From: Rhizobium anhuiense | Lineage (GTDB): Bacteria > Pseudomonadota > Alphaproteobacteria > Rhizobiales > Rhizobiaceae | DNA length: 64,000 nucleotides | NCBI RefSeq assembly: GCF_003985145.1 | Contig: NZ_ML133527.1 | Coordinates: 242,088 to 306,087, forward strand | Direction of reading: 5' to 3' | Shown here: piece by piece, positions 51,863-61,138 of the stretch | Position numbering within the stretch: position 1 is the stretch's first letter | How the letters are laid out: every line of letters starts with the position of its first letter | Translations under genes and position numbers: made by a program | Notes under the pieces: model-generated | The model's database searches: none | The model's input: only the letters and a program-made list of their open reading frames with translations | What the model was told of the DNA's origin: nothing

Positions 51863-53653
51863 ATGCTTATGAAATTGGATCGGCGCCGTTTCCGGGCGCT
51901 GCGTGTTTTCTTCGATCCGGGCCGCCTGCGGGCGCTGACCCGCCGCAGCGAGGTCGGCCTGTCACTGGCGGGCGCCGTCGTCGGCATCATCTCGGGTCTC
52001 GCCGTCACCGGTATGAGCTACGTCTCCAGTGAGTTGCATCAGCTGGTCTTCGGCATCGCCGATAGCGAGCGGCTGAGCTCATCCGAGATCGAGAACAAGA
52101 TGCTGCTGCTCACCGCGCCCGTCATCGGCGGCGCTCTGCTCGGCCTGTTGCTCCTGGTGCTGGCGAAACGGCGCAAGAAGCCGATGGTCGACCCGATCGA
52201 AGCCAATGCGCTGCATGGCGGCCGTCTATCCTTGACCGACAGCATCATCGTTGCCGTCCAGAACCTGATCTCCAACGGGTTCGGCGCCTCGGTCGGACTG
52301 GAGGCCGGCTATACCCAGCTTGCCGCCGGCCTTGCCTCGAAATTCGGCCTGAAGCTGCAGCTTCGCCGCTCCGACCTGCGCATCCTCGTCGGCTGCGGCG
52401 CGGCGGGCGCCATCGCCGCCGCCTTCAACGCGCCGCTGACCGGCGCCTTCTATGCCTTCGAGCTGATCATCGGCACCTATACGATCGTGTCGCTGACACC
52501 CGTCGTCGTCTCAGCTCTCATTTCCACCCTTGTCGCAAGGCTGCTTGCCGATGGTGATTTCACCATCGATATCGGCAGCTTCGGCTCGGTCGTGCCGGCC
52601 GATTATATCCCGGCGCTGCTGCTCGGCGCCTTCTGCGCCGGCATCGGTATCCTGATCATGCAGGGCGTCTCCTTCGTCGAGGAACTGGCGCGCAAGAGTT
52701 CGATCGCCCCACCCTTCCGCCCGGCGCTCGGTGGCGTCATCGTCGGGCTCTTGGCGATGATCTCGCCGCAGGTGCTCTCGGCCGGCCACGGCGCGCTGCA
52801 TCTCAACCTCTCCCGCGAGGTGGCGATCCCGACACTGATCGGTCTCTTCCTGTTGAAATCCCTGGCCTCGGCGATCTCGATCGGCTCCGGCTTCAGGGGC
52901 GGCCTGTTCTTCGCCTCGTTGTTCATGGGCGCCCTGCTCGGCAAGCTCTTTGCCTATTGCGGACCCTATTTCGCCGATGCGACGCTGACCCCCGTCATCT
53001 ATGCCGTGGTCGGCATGAGCTCGCTTGCCGTCGCCGTTATCGGCGGACCGCTGACCATGACGTTCCTGGCGCTCGAAATCACCGGCGATTTCCCGATCAC
53101 CGCGCTGGTGCTCGCCGCCGTCATCACCTCGTCCCTCGTCGTACGCTCGACCTTCGGCTATTCCTTCGCCACATGGCGTTTCCACCTGCGCGGCGAAAGC
53201 ATCCGCAGCGCCCACGATGTCGGCTGGATTCGCAACCTGACGGTGGACAAGCTGATGCGCGCCGACGTCAAGACGGCAAAAGCGAGCATCTCCCTGGAAG
53301 AATTCAAGCAAGCCTTCCCGATCGGCTCGGTCCAACGCGTCGTCCTCGTCGAGGAGAGCGACAAATATGCGGGCCTCGTGCTGGTGCCGGAGATTTACGC
53401 CAATCCGACCGACGCACAGGACGAGGGCAAGACGCTTGCCGATTTCATCCACTACCGCAACGATTTCCTGCAGCCGCAGATGAATGCCAGGCAGGCGGCG
53501 GCGATCTTCGACAAGAGCGAAAGCGAAGCTCTCGCCGTCGTCAACAACCTGATCGAACGCAAGGTGATCGGCCAGCTCAGCGAAAGCTATACGCTACGCC
53601 GCTACAGCGAGGAACTCGACCGCCGCCGCCGCGAGGTCTCAGGCGAGATTTAA
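51863..53653 (+). CDS. ClC-family chloride channel/transporter with C-terminal CBS-like region
   Basis: The 596-residue protein has the ClC membrane core (~residues 30-440): ASVGLEAGYTQ holds the gating Glu at the GxEGP-like place, FNAPLTGAFYAFE and GSGFRGGLFFASLF line the anion path. A soluble C-terminal part (from VDKLMRADVKTAKAS) looks like a CBS pair. It may be a Cl-/H+ exchanger. The start at ATG 51863 fits; it is divergent from the riboswitch region. Confidence 0.9.
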   Translation: MLMKLDRRRFRALRVFFDPGRLRALTRRSEVGLSLAGAVVGIISGLAVTGMSYVSSELHQLVFGIADSERLSSSEIENKMLLLTAPVIGGALLGLLLLVLAKRRKKPMVDPIEANALHGGRLSLTDSIIVAVQNLISNGFGASVGLEAGYTQLAAGLASKFGLKLQLRRSDLRILVGCGAAGAIAAAFNAPLTGAFYAFELIIGTYTIVSLTPVVVSALISTLVARLLADGDFTIDIGSFGSVVPADYIPALLLGAFCAGIGILIMQGVSFVEELARKSSIAPPFRPALGGVIVGLLAMISPQVLSAGHGALHLNLSREVAIPTLIGLFLLKSLASAISIGSGFRGGLFFASLFMGALLGKLFAYCGPYFADATLTPVIYAVVGMSSLAVAVIGGPLTMTFLALEITGDFPITALVLAAVITSSLVVRSTFGYSFATWRFHLRGESIRSAHDVGWIRNLTVDKLMRADVKTAKASISLEEFKQAFPIGSVQRVVLVEESDKYAGLVLVPEIYANPTDAQDEGKTLADFIHYRNDFLQPQMNARQAAAIFDKSESEALAVVNNLIERKVIGQLSESYTLRRYSEELDRRRREVSGEI

Positions 53654-53681
53654 GCGTCGTCGCGCCGACCGGATCGTCGTT

Positions 53682-54941
53682 TCAGGATACCATGTCGGCG
53701 AGCTTGAACACGTTTACCGCTTTCGAAACCCCGCGCAATTCGAAAGATCCCAGACAGTCGTTGGCGACGGCACAGGTGACGGCGAAGCTTTCCGACATCA
53801 GAAGGTGATGTCCGAGCGCGCCGCAGAGTTTTTCAAGCCGCGAAGCCTCGTTGACGGCGCTGCCGATAACCGTGAAATCAAGCCTGCCGCGTGCGCCGAT
53901 ATTTCCGTAGAAGACCTCGCCGAGATGCAGCACGACATCGACGCCGATGTCAGGACCTCCATCATTCCTCCGCTGACCATTCAGCACCTTGTTGGCTTCT
54001 AGAATATTCCTTGCGGAAGCCAGTGCGGCCATGCAGGCCTTTTGCGGGTCTTCAGCATCTGTCGGAAAGATCGCCAGCACGCTATCGCCCATGAACTTGA
54101 GGATCTCGCCCGAATTTTCCTCGACATGCCAGCCGATCAGCTCGAAATGTTCATTCAGAAACCCGGCGATTTCGCCCGGCTGATAGATCTCGGTCAGCGC
54201 CGTGAAGTTTCTCAGGTCAGCAAGCAGGATTGCAGCATTGATCGCCCCTCCCTTTCCCCTCTGAATATCGCCTGCAAGGATGCGTGCACTTGTCTTGGCG
54301 CCTGTATAGACGGCAAGGATATCCGATGCGGTTTTCGATGCCGCAATGCGATAACAAGCCAGCCCCAGCGCTGGGAAGAGCTTCGCGACGATCGCCAGTT
54401 GATCATCCGAAAATCCGCCCGGCCTATCGCTTGTGAGAGACAGACTGACGCCACGCAGCGCAGCCTCCTTCGGGAATTCCAGCAGGCTGACCAGGTGATC
54501 CGTGCCGCCGGCATGCGCGAATTCTGCAAGCTGCGGGTAGTCATTGACACCCTCACCCTTGGCGATGTTCCATCGACCTGATGTTTCGCCGCGGCCCAAA
54601 AGAAAATAGATCGGCGTCTTCTCGAAATTCAGCACTGCCGCACTGCCATATTCGGCATTCTCGATAGTGGTCGCACCGCCGCGCACGAAATTGGCCGAGA
54701 CGCCGCCATACATGGGATGAATAGACGGCATCGAGATGCTTCCCCGCCAGATCGGAAAGCCATCCGCGATCAGCCGATCGCACAATCCGGCTATCAGCTC
54801 GCCAATATGCTCAGCTGTGATTCCATGTTCTATAAGCCACTGAATATGATTGTTAATTTCCGAACCTCCAAATGACCGACGCAGATTATGGTCGGAAATC
54901 GGGCAAATGGACGGCGATGACCACCGGGGTTGCCACATCAA
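53682..54941 (-). CDS. Class III adenylate/guanylate cyclase domain protein
   Basis: The 419-residue protein has a C-terminal class III cyclase domain: metal-binding Asp in AILLADLRNFTALTE, the second Asp in KFMGDSVLAIFP, and the Asn/Arg transition-state pair in IGSAVNEASRLEKL. The N-terminal ~220 residues are of unknown type, without membrane helices. It probably makes cAMP. The gene is common in rhizobia, which carry many such cyclases; its signal is unknown. Confidence 0.87.
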   Translation of the reverse strand: MMWQPRWSSPSICPISDHNLRRSFGGSEINNHIQWLIEHGITAEHIGELIAGLCDRLIADGFPIWRGSISMPSIHPMYGGVSANFVRGGATTIENAEYGSAAVLNFEKTPIYFLLGRGETSGRWNIAKGEGVNDYPQLAEFAHAGGTDHLVSLLEFPKEAALRGVSLSLTSDRPGGFSDDQLAIVAKLFPALGLACYRIAASKTASDILAVYTGAKTSARILAGDIQRGKGGAINAAILLADLRNFTALTEIYQPGEIAGFLNEHFELIGWHVEENSGEILKFMGDSVLAIFPTDAEDPQKACMAALASARNILEANKVLNGQRRNDGGPDIGVDVVLHLGEVFYGNIGARGRLDFTVIGSAVNEASRLEKLCGALGHHLLMSESFAVTCAVANDCLGSFELRGVSKAVNVFKLADMVS

Positions 54942-55071
54942 CCAATAGTCGAGTCAGGCAGATATTTCTAGCCGTGGTCTCCGGCAACGACAATCAGTCA
55001 TTCGCCTGCCGACGAGGAGCTGTGAGAGTGCCGCAGAAGTGAAAGATGGTGCCGCAGCGCCTACCGATATC

Positions 55072-55842
55072 TCACATCCTGACTGTCATGCCGCCGTCCA
55101 CCGTCAGTACGTGGCCGTTGACGAAGGAAGCGGCGGCGCTTGCCAGAAAAAGCGCCGCGCCGGCGATCTCGTCCGGCCGTCCCCAGCGCTGAACCGGTAT
55201 ACGCTGGCGCACAAAGGGCATCAATTCCTCGTTCGCAGCCATCGCCGCGTTCGTCTCGGTGGCAAACCAACCGGGCGCAATTGCGTTGCTGGTGATGCCG
55301 TGCGGGCCGAATTCGACCGCCATGCCGCGCATCAGGCCGGTCAATCCCTGCTTGGCTGCCGGATAGACGCAGTCACCGGGCATGACGACATGGCCGCTGA
55401 TCGAGGTCACCGCGATCAGGCGGCCGTGATTGCGTCGCTTCATCAATACGGCGGCGTCGCGCGAAAGCGTCATGGCCGCCGCCAGGTCGGTGCGAAGCAG
55501 CTCGATGATGGCATCATCGTCGAATTCAGCCAGAGGCCGCCTGTCGCGGGCGCCGACATTGTTGATCAAAATGTCGAGACGGCCATGGATCTTGTCAATA
55601 TCGGCGATCACAGCACGCTGTGCCTCGCGGTCGGCGATATCGAATGCGACGGCCTCCGCCGTGCCACCCGCAGCCCGGATGGTCCTGACCGCGCCTTCCA
55701 GCGTCGCCGCCGTGCGTCCGTTGACGATGACATGCGCCCCGGCCTCAGCAAGGGCGCGCGCCATCTCGAAGCCCAGACCGCGGCCGCCGCCGGTCACCAG
55801 CGCCACCTGACCTGCCAATGAAAATCTATCCAATATGCTCAT
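55072..55842 (-). CDS. Short-chain dehydrogenase/reductase
   Basis: The 256-residue SDR has the cofactor motif TGGGRGLG (residues 17-24), NNVG near 94-97, and the catalytic Ser147, Tyr160 and Lys164 (YPAAK). The C-terminus GHVLTVDGGMTVRM is typical of the classical family. It resembles gluconate 5-dehydrogenase-type enzymes; substrate unsure. ATG 55842 is preferred to a TTG six codons upstream. Confidence 0.88.
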   Translation of the reverse strand: MSILDRFSLAGQVALVTGGGRGLGFEMARALAEAGAHVIVNGRTAATLEGAVRTIRAAGGTAEAVAFDIADREAQRAVIADIDKIHGRLDILINNVGARDRRPLAEFDDDAIIELLRTDLAAAMTLSRDAAVLMKRRNHGRLIAVTSISGHVVMPGDCVYPAAKQGLTGLMRGMAVEFGPHGITSNAIAPGWFATETNAAMAANEELMPFVRQRIPVQRWGRPDEIAGAALFLASAAASFVNGHVLTVDGGMTVRM

Positions 55843-55940
55843 GGTTTTCGTCGCTCTCAAAGGGTCCGCCGCGACAATTAATGGACTCAGTCAACTAATT
55901 TGGCAAGAGCAGAACGGCGACATCCGTGACGCATCCTGGC

Positions 55941-57395
55941 CTAACCGAGCAGCCCGGCCAGCCAACGCGGATCGAGGTGACGTTCCAAATCTCCGGCGAC
56001 CTCGTCGAGCGCCTGGTCGACACTCTCGTGGTAGTTCCGCCGCTCGCCCGAGAGCCCAAAGCTTTGAAGCAGCCGGGCGCGGTAGGCGTCGCTGCCGAAC
56101 AGCCCGTGCAGATAGGTGCCCATGATCCGGCCGTCGGCCGAAAGCGCCCCGTCAGGCGTGCCGTCGATAATCGCCGAAGGCCGGTCGCAATCCGGGCCGC
56201 GGGTGATGCCGAGATGGATCTGGTAGCCGGCCAGCGGCGCGTCGTATTCGGTCGAGCGGGCATGGCTGTTGCGCACGGTTTTCTCCGGCGCCATCTCGGT
56301 CTCGACGTCGAGAAGCCCAAGCCCCGGCGTCTCGACCGTCCCGCCCTCGAGCCCAAGCGGATCGTGCACCGTCCGGCCGAGCATCTGGTAGCCGCCGCAA
56401 ATGCCGATCACCCGGCCACCGCGCCTGACATGCGCCTGGAGATCGCGGTCCCAGCCTTGAGCCCTGAAGTCGGCGAGATCCGATATCGTCGATTTCGAGC
56501 CGGGAAGGACGACCAGGCCTGCATCGGCAGGCAGCCGTTCGCCTGATCGCACGAAGACCAGTTCGACATCCGGCTCGGTTCTCAGCGGGTCGAGATCGTC
56601 GAAATTGGCGATGCGCGGCAGCACCGGCACGGCGATCTTCAGCGCACCCGCCTCGCCCCGCGCCAGACGTTCGAGCACGACCGAATCCTCGGCCGGCAGG
56701 CGCGCCGCGCCCGGCAGCCACGGCACCACGCCGAAACATGGCCAGCCGGTGAAGCCTTCGATGGCGCGAATGCCGTCGTCAAACAGCGAGACGTCGCCGC
56801 GGAACTTGTTGATGATATAGCCCGCAATCATCGCCCGGTCGCCATCGTCGAGGATCGCATGCGTACCGACCAGCGAGGCGATGACGCCGCCGCGGTCGAT
56901 ATCGCCGACGAGGACGACAGGCACGCCGGCCCGTGTCGCAAAGCCCATATTGGCGATATCACCGGACCTGAGATTGATCTCAGCCGGCGACCCCGCTCCC
57001 TCGACGATAACGAGGTCGGCGCCCGCAGCCACTTTTTCGAAACTCTCGAGCACGGCGCCGAGCAGCTGCGGCTTCAGTCGCTGGTAATCGCGCCCCTTCG
57101 CCTGTCCGAACACCCTGCCCTGCACGATGATCTGGCTGCCGTTTTCCGATTGCGGCTTGAGCAGCACCGGGTTCATGTGCACCGAGGATGGCGTGCGCGC
57201 CGCCAGCGATTGCAGCCACTGCGCCCGGCCGATCTCGCCGCCATCATCGGCGACTGCTGCATTGTTCGACATGTTCTGCGGCTTGAACGGCCGGACGGCC
57301 AGACCGCGATTGGCCGCCAGCCGGCAAAGGCCAGCGACCAGCACCGTCTTGCCGACATCCGAGCCGGTTCCCTGCAGCATGATTGCTCTTGCCAT
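55941..57395 (-). CDS. cobQ: Cobyric acid synthase (CobQ)
   Basis: The 484-residue amidotransferase adds four amides to the corrin ring. It opens MARAIMLQGTGSDVGKTVLVAGLCRLAA (P-loop), has FKPQNMSNNAAV and the DIDRGGVIASLVGT segment, and the glutaminase Cys in GICGGYQMLG. An in-frame ATG at 57407 is a second start option. It stands apart from the other two cob groups and has no riboswitch that I can see. Confidence 0.94.
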   Translation of the reverse strand: MARAIMLQGTGSDVGKTVLVAGLCRLAANRGLAVRPFKPQNMSNNAAVADDGGEIGRAQWLQSLAARTPSSVHMNPVLLKPQSENGSQIIVQGRVFGQAKGRDYQRLKPQLLGAVLESFEKVAAGADLVIVEGAGSPAEINLRSGDIANMGFATRAGVPVVLVGDIDRGGVIASLVGTHAILDDGDRAMIAGYIINKFRGDVSLFDDGIRAIEGFTGWPCFGVVPWLPGAARLPAEDSVVLERLARGEAGALKIAVPVLPRIANFDDLDPLRTEPDVELVFVRSGERLPADAGLVVLPGSKSTISDLADFRAQGWDRDLQAHVRRGGRVIGICGGYQMLGRTVHDPLGLEGGTVETPGLGLLDVETEMAPEKTVRNSHARSTEYDAPLAGYQIHLGITRGPDCDRPSAIIDGTPDGALSADGRIMGTYLHGLFGSDAYRARLLQSFGLSGERRNYHESVDQALDEVAGDLERHLDPRWLAGLLG

Positions 57396-57407
57396 GGTGG
57401 CTCGCAT

Positions 57408-58050
57408 CCGTCTTCTGTTCAGCGAGGCCTACAATGGACAGCAATCCCGGGTCAAGATTTGGCCCGGGTCAAGCTCCGCCCGCAAACGCGAAAACCGCGC
57501 ATGGCCTTGGCTCTGCGCGGTTTGCCGAAAACTCAGGCGTCTTCACCCTTACACGGCGAAGCTCGCTTTCTCCGGTACGCACTACCTGAACCAGAGAAGT
57601 GGCGGTCATTGCCGCCACGACCCAACTGATAACGGCACATTCTTACCGGAGAGTTATTGAAGGCTTACGCAAATGTTAATTTTGATCTTTTTTGACATCC
57701 TCGTCGAAATTTCTGCCGGAGATCCGCCGCCGATCGCGAACAGCGTGCATTTCGCCCGAGGGCGCCATTTTCGGGATGATGTCATAAATTCTTCGAATTC
57801 AATCATTTAGTCACGCAACCATGAGCAGAAGACGGTTGATTTCTCCGAGCGAACGCGTAGGCTTCATCCAAATACGCCATTGTTGAACATGGCCTGCGAC
57901 GAGCTGCCGGAGCCGCAAGGACGGACGGTGCCGATGAACCGGAAAAGCCTGCACGGCATCGCCCGGCAGACATTTTCGCTTCGGGTGCCGGAGAGATTTT
58001 TCGGTGGATTTCAGAGCCTGCTGCGCGTCCGCCTGAGAAGAATTCGGGGA
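57408..58050. other. Long spacer between cobQ and a ProX-like gene
   Basis: About 640 bp without a convincing gene. It includes a strong hairpin at 57492-57523, a direct repeat CCCGGGTCAAG near 57446-57472, and an AT-rich stretch near 57655-57700 that could hold a promoter. A long plus frame from 57880 joins the next gene in frame but lacks features above 58051. Confidence 0.5.
57492..57523. other. Strong hairpin upstream of cobQ
   Basis: A 10-bp perfect stem AAACCGCGCA/TGCGCGGTTT with a 12-nt loop. On the minus strand it is followed by TTTTCG, like a short intrinsic terminator; no minus-strand gene lies upstream, so it could end a small RNA or attenuate cobQ. Confidence 0.45.
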
Positions 58051-59052
58051 ATGACGATGAAGACGTTTCTGATTCCGGCCGTCTTTGCCGCGGCTCTTTC
58101 CACCGTTGCGCCGGCCGAAGCCGCCGAATGCGGCAGCGTTTCGATCGCCGAAATGAAATGGGCTTCGGCAGGCATTGCCGCAAGCTTCGACAAGATCATC
58201 CTGGAAAACGGATATGGCTGCTCCGTCACCATCGTCGACGGCGACACCCTGCCGACCTTCGCCTCGATGAATGAAAAAGGCACCCCCGACATTGCCTCGG
58301 AATACTGGATCAATTCGGTGAGGTCCCTGCTCGATCAGGCGGTCAACAGCGGCCGGCTGGTGCAGGGAGCCGAGATCCTGGCCGACGGTGCCGTCGAGGG
58401 CTGGTGGATCCCGAAATTCATCGCCGACGCCCACCCCGACATCCGCTCGGTCGAGGACGCGCTGAAACATCCTGAACTGTTTCCCGCCGAGGACGATCCG
58501 TCGAAGGGCGCAGTCTACAACTGCCCCGCCGACTGGAGTTGCCAGATATCCACCGCCAACCTGTTTAAGGCGCTTGCCGCCGATAAGAAGGGTTTCGAGC
58601 TCGTCGAAACCGGCAGCCCCGAGAGGCTCGACGCCTCGATTGCGCATGCCTTCGAAAACAAGGTCGGCTGGCTAGGCTATTACTGGGCGCCGACTGCCAT
58701 CCTCGGCAAATACGACATGACGCGCCTGAGCTTCGGTGTCGGCCACAACAAAAACGAATGGGACCGCTGCACCGCCGTTGCCGGCTGCGCCAGACCTGAA
58801 GTCAATTCCTACCCGGTCTCACGCGCCTTTACGCTGATGACCAGGTCCTTCGCCAGCCGGGCGGGGCCCGTCGCGACCTATCTCAAGACCCGCAAATGGG
58901 ACAATGAGACGATCAATCAGGTGCTTGCCTGGCAGGACGAAAACCGCGAAAGCAACGAGGATGCCGCGATCTATTTCCTTCGCAATTACGAGGGTCTGTG
59001 GACGAAATGGGTGCCGGCCGATGTAGCCGAGAAGGTCAAGGCAAGTTTATAA
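58051..59052 (+). CDS. Glycine betaine/proline-type ABC substrate-binding protein (ProX/OpuAC), orphan
   Basis: The mature protein of about 310 residues follows a signal peptide (MKTFLIPAVFAAALSTVAPAEA). It has the OpuAC-type IAEMKWASAGIAASFDKIILENGYGCSV, WWIPKFIADAHPDIRS and WLGYYWAPTAILGKYDM with aromatic residues suited to binding a quaternary ammonium. Two Cys pairs may form disulfides. ATG 58051 or 58057 is the start. No permease or ATPase gene is adjacent, so it works with a system elsewhere or is a leftover. Confidence 0.8.
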   Translation: MTMKTFLIPAVFAAALSTVAPAEAAECGSVSIAEMKWASAGIAASFDKIILENGYGCSVTIVDGDTLPTFASMNEKGTPDIASEYWINSVRSLLDQAVNSGRLVQGAEILADGAVEGWWIPKFIADAHPDIRSVEDALKHPELFPAEDDPSKGAVYNCPADWSCQISTANLFKALAADKKGFELVETGSPERLDASIAHAFENKVGWLGYYWAPTAILGKYDMTRLSFGVGHNKNEWDRCTAVAGCARPEVNSYPVSRAFTLMTRSFASRAGPVATYLKTRKWDNETINQVLAWQDENRESNEDAAIYFLRNYEGLWTKWVPADVAEKVKASL

Positions 59053-59083
59053 CGGTAATAACACCATTACCACGGGCGATTCG

Positions 59084-59425
59084 ATGATTCCCTTTCCCGA
59101 CCGCGATACCGTTGCGGAAAAGCTCGCCGCCCTGTCGGAGGCCGACAAGTCATACCTGGCGCTGCTCATGGAAAACGCTGCCCAGGACGACAATCTGCTC
59201 GACGGGCTGCGCCGCCATCTCGATCTTGCCGCCGGATCGCGTTTCCTGAACTCTTTGAAACTCGAAAGTCTTGGGATGTGGCTCGGGACTCAGGCGCCCG
59301 GCCGGTTGCAGATCCGGCTGACGGAAACCGCCCGCTCCAGCCAGCATCCCGCCTACCAGGCGTTCCGGACCGGCCTTAGCCGATCCGGCGGGCTGGAAAA
59401 GGTTTATCCCCCGGTCAACACTTGA
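59084..59425 (+). CDS. Hypothetical protein
   Basis: A 113-residue open frame 31 bp after the binding-protein gene, same strand. It starts MIPFPDRDTVAEKLAALSEADKS and looks helical in the first half; no family is recognised. Codon use appears normal for this genome. It may be cotranscribed with the ProX-like gene. Confidence 0.5.
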   Translation: MIPFPDRDTVAEKLAALSEADKSYLALLMENAAQDDNLLDGLRRHLDLAAGSRFLNSLKLESLGMWLGTQAPGRLQIRLTETARSSQHPAYQAFRTGLSRSGGLEKVYPPVNT

Positions 59426-59476
59426 TTCCCCGGTCAGCACCTGATCTGGCGATCCCAGCAGCAATCTGAATAGTCG

Positions 59477-59632
59477 TTACTTCTTCGCGGCGCGGTCGAC
59501 CGAGCGGCCGGCATCCTGGGTGGCGTTCACGGTGTTTGCCGTATCTTTCCCTATGCCGCGGATCGTGTTGCCGCAGGAGGAAAGGGCAAGAAGAACCATA
59601 AAAGCTGCGGCAATTTTGGCCGTTGTCGTCAT
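59477..59632 (-). CDS. Entericidin A/B-family small lipoprotein
   Basis: A 51-residue protein with an N-terminal MTTTAKIAAAFMVLLALSSC, in which LSSC is a lipobox with Cys20 as the lipidated residue. The mature part GNTIRGIGKDTANTVNAT and the basic DRAAKK end are the entericidin pattern. It should be an outer- or inner-membrane lipoprotein linked to stress responses. The short size and clear lipobox support a real gene. Confidence 0.8.
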   Translation of the reverse strand: MTTTAKIAAAFMVLLALSSCGNTIRGIGKDTANTVNATQDAGRSVDRAAKK

Positions 59633-59732
59633 CTCGGATATCCTTGTTTGAAATCAACCCCGAACGGCGACAAAATGCCGTCCGCGCCAATAACGCGCGA
59701 CAAACCAAAAGGTTCACTGGCTGAAAGGCCCC

Positions 59733-60632
59733 TCAGGCGGCGACTGCCTTTGCCCGTTCGGCAAAGGCGCTGCGAATGCTGTCGGCCACCGTCTCGATCG
59801 GCCCCGACATCTGTGAGGCGGTCAGCAGACGGATATCGAAGGCGCCAAGTTCCGGCAGACCTTCATTCGGGCCGAGGAGCGCCATGTCCTCGTTGACATA
59901 GGAAAGCGGCAGCGGCGCGATGGCAAGATCGGAGAGCACGGCGGCGCGCTGCGCCATGGTATGGCCGCTGAGATAGGCGACGCGATAGGGCCGCTTGTTG
60001 CGTTCGAGCTGGGTCAGTGCCTCCTGGCGCCAGATGCAACCGTCCTCCCAGATCGAGATCGGCAGGGGATCGCGGCGATGGGCCGAACCACACCTGGCGC
60101 CGGCCCAGACCAGCCTCTCGCGGTAGACCACCTCGCCACCGGTCGGGAACGGCCGCGTCGCACAGTTGATCAACGCCAGGTCGAGCCGTTGCTCCTCCAT
60201 GCGCTTCTTCAGCCCGATGCTCATGTCGATCGTCACGTCGACCATGATGCCGGGATAGCTCTCGGCGAAACTCTTCAGGATGCTCGGCAGCAGCCGTTCG
60301 CCGATATCTTCCGGCGCGCCGAGCCGCACGACGCCGCTGAGCTCCGGCATGATGAAGCGCGACACCGCCTCGTTCGACAGCGCCAGGATGTTGCGGGCGT
60401 AGGACAGCAACATCTCGCCGTGGCGCGTCAGGGATACCGAGCGGGCGTCGCGCAAAAATAGCGTCGCACCAAGCTGTTCCTCGAGCTTCTTGATTTGCAT
60501 CGACACTGCCGATGGCGTGCGGAAGACCGCTTCCGCGGCGGTCGAAAAATTGCCTGTCTCGGCGATGGCCACGAAGGTCCGCAGCACATCGTTGTCAAGC
60601 AGCGGAATGGGACGGCGAAAGGGAATGCTCAT
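59733..60632 (-). CDS. LysR-family transcriptional regulator
   Basis: From ATG 60632 the protein has 299 residues with a LysR HTH at ~12-70 (VLRTFVAIAETGNFSTAAEAVFRTPSAVSMQIKKLEEQLG) and a standard effector domain. An upstream extension of 54 codons lies in AT-rich intergenic DNA and is not used here. It is divergent from a small ORF; LysR genes paired with small ORFs are frequent in Rhizobiales. Confidence 0.88.
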   Translation of the reverse strand: MSIPFRRPIPLLDNDVLRTFVAIAETGNFSTAAEAVFRTPSAVSMQIKKLEEQLGATLFLRDARSVSLTRHGEMLLSYARNILALSNEAVSRFIMPELSGVVRLGAPEDIGERLLPSILKSFAESYPGIMVDVTIDMSIGLKKRMEEQRLDLALINCATRPFPTGGEVVYRERLVWAGARCGSAHRRDPLPISIWEDGCIWRQEALTQLERNKRPYRVAYLSGHTMAQRAAVLSDLAIAPLPLSYVNEDMALLGPNEGLPELGAFDIRLLTASQMSGPIETVADSIRSAFAERAKAVAA

Positions 60633-60748
60633 CGTCACATCTTTCAATTTTTCTGATTTATAACCGCATATCATTTTGTTTGATTGAATGTCAATCGACC
60701 GGATATCTTCAGTGTCGGCAGCAATGATGCCAGCAAAGGAGGCCGGAC

Positions 60749-61138
60749 ATGACGCAATCAAGCACCTGGAATATCGTACAGGCCCTTTCCGCATTCAAGT
60801 CGCAGAGGCGCAGGGATGCAAACCATGAATATGCGATCCGGCAGTTAAAGCGTTTTCCGTCGCATCTGCTGGCGGATTGTCAGCGCGAAATGGAATTGAG
60901 CACCCTTGCCTCGGCCGCCGAAGTGGATGATCGACGATCGAACGGCGGTCACATGCCGCCCAGCAGCTTGAAGGCGATCACCCACATCGTGAAAGCGACG
61001 AGCGTTTCCAGCATCCGCCAGGACGAGGGCTTCGAGAAGATCGGCCGCAACCATGTTGCGCCATATCCGAGCGAAAAGAAGAACAGGAAGGAACCCGTCA
61101 CCGCGCCGGCGGCAAACGAAGTCTGCTGCCCGGGGTAA
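60749..61138 (+). CDS. Small protein, DUF1127-like start, 3' part antisense to lysE
   Basis: AAAGGAGG lies six bases before this ATG, an excellent ribosome-binding site. The first ~50 residues (WNIVQALSAFKSQRRRD, then AIRQLKRFPSHLLADCQRE) are basic and weakly like DUF1127 proteins. The last ~63 codons are antisense to the end of the LysE gene and look like shadow sequence, so the natural protein may once have been shorter. It is divergent from a LysR gene, a usual arrangement for such small proteins. Confidence 0.45.
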   Translation: MTQSSTWNIVQALSAFKSQRRRDANHEYAIRQLKRFPSHLLADCQREMELSTLASAAEVDDRRSNGGHMPPSSLKAITHIVKATSVSSIRQDEGFEKIGRNHVAPYPSEKKNRKEPVTAPAANEVCCPG

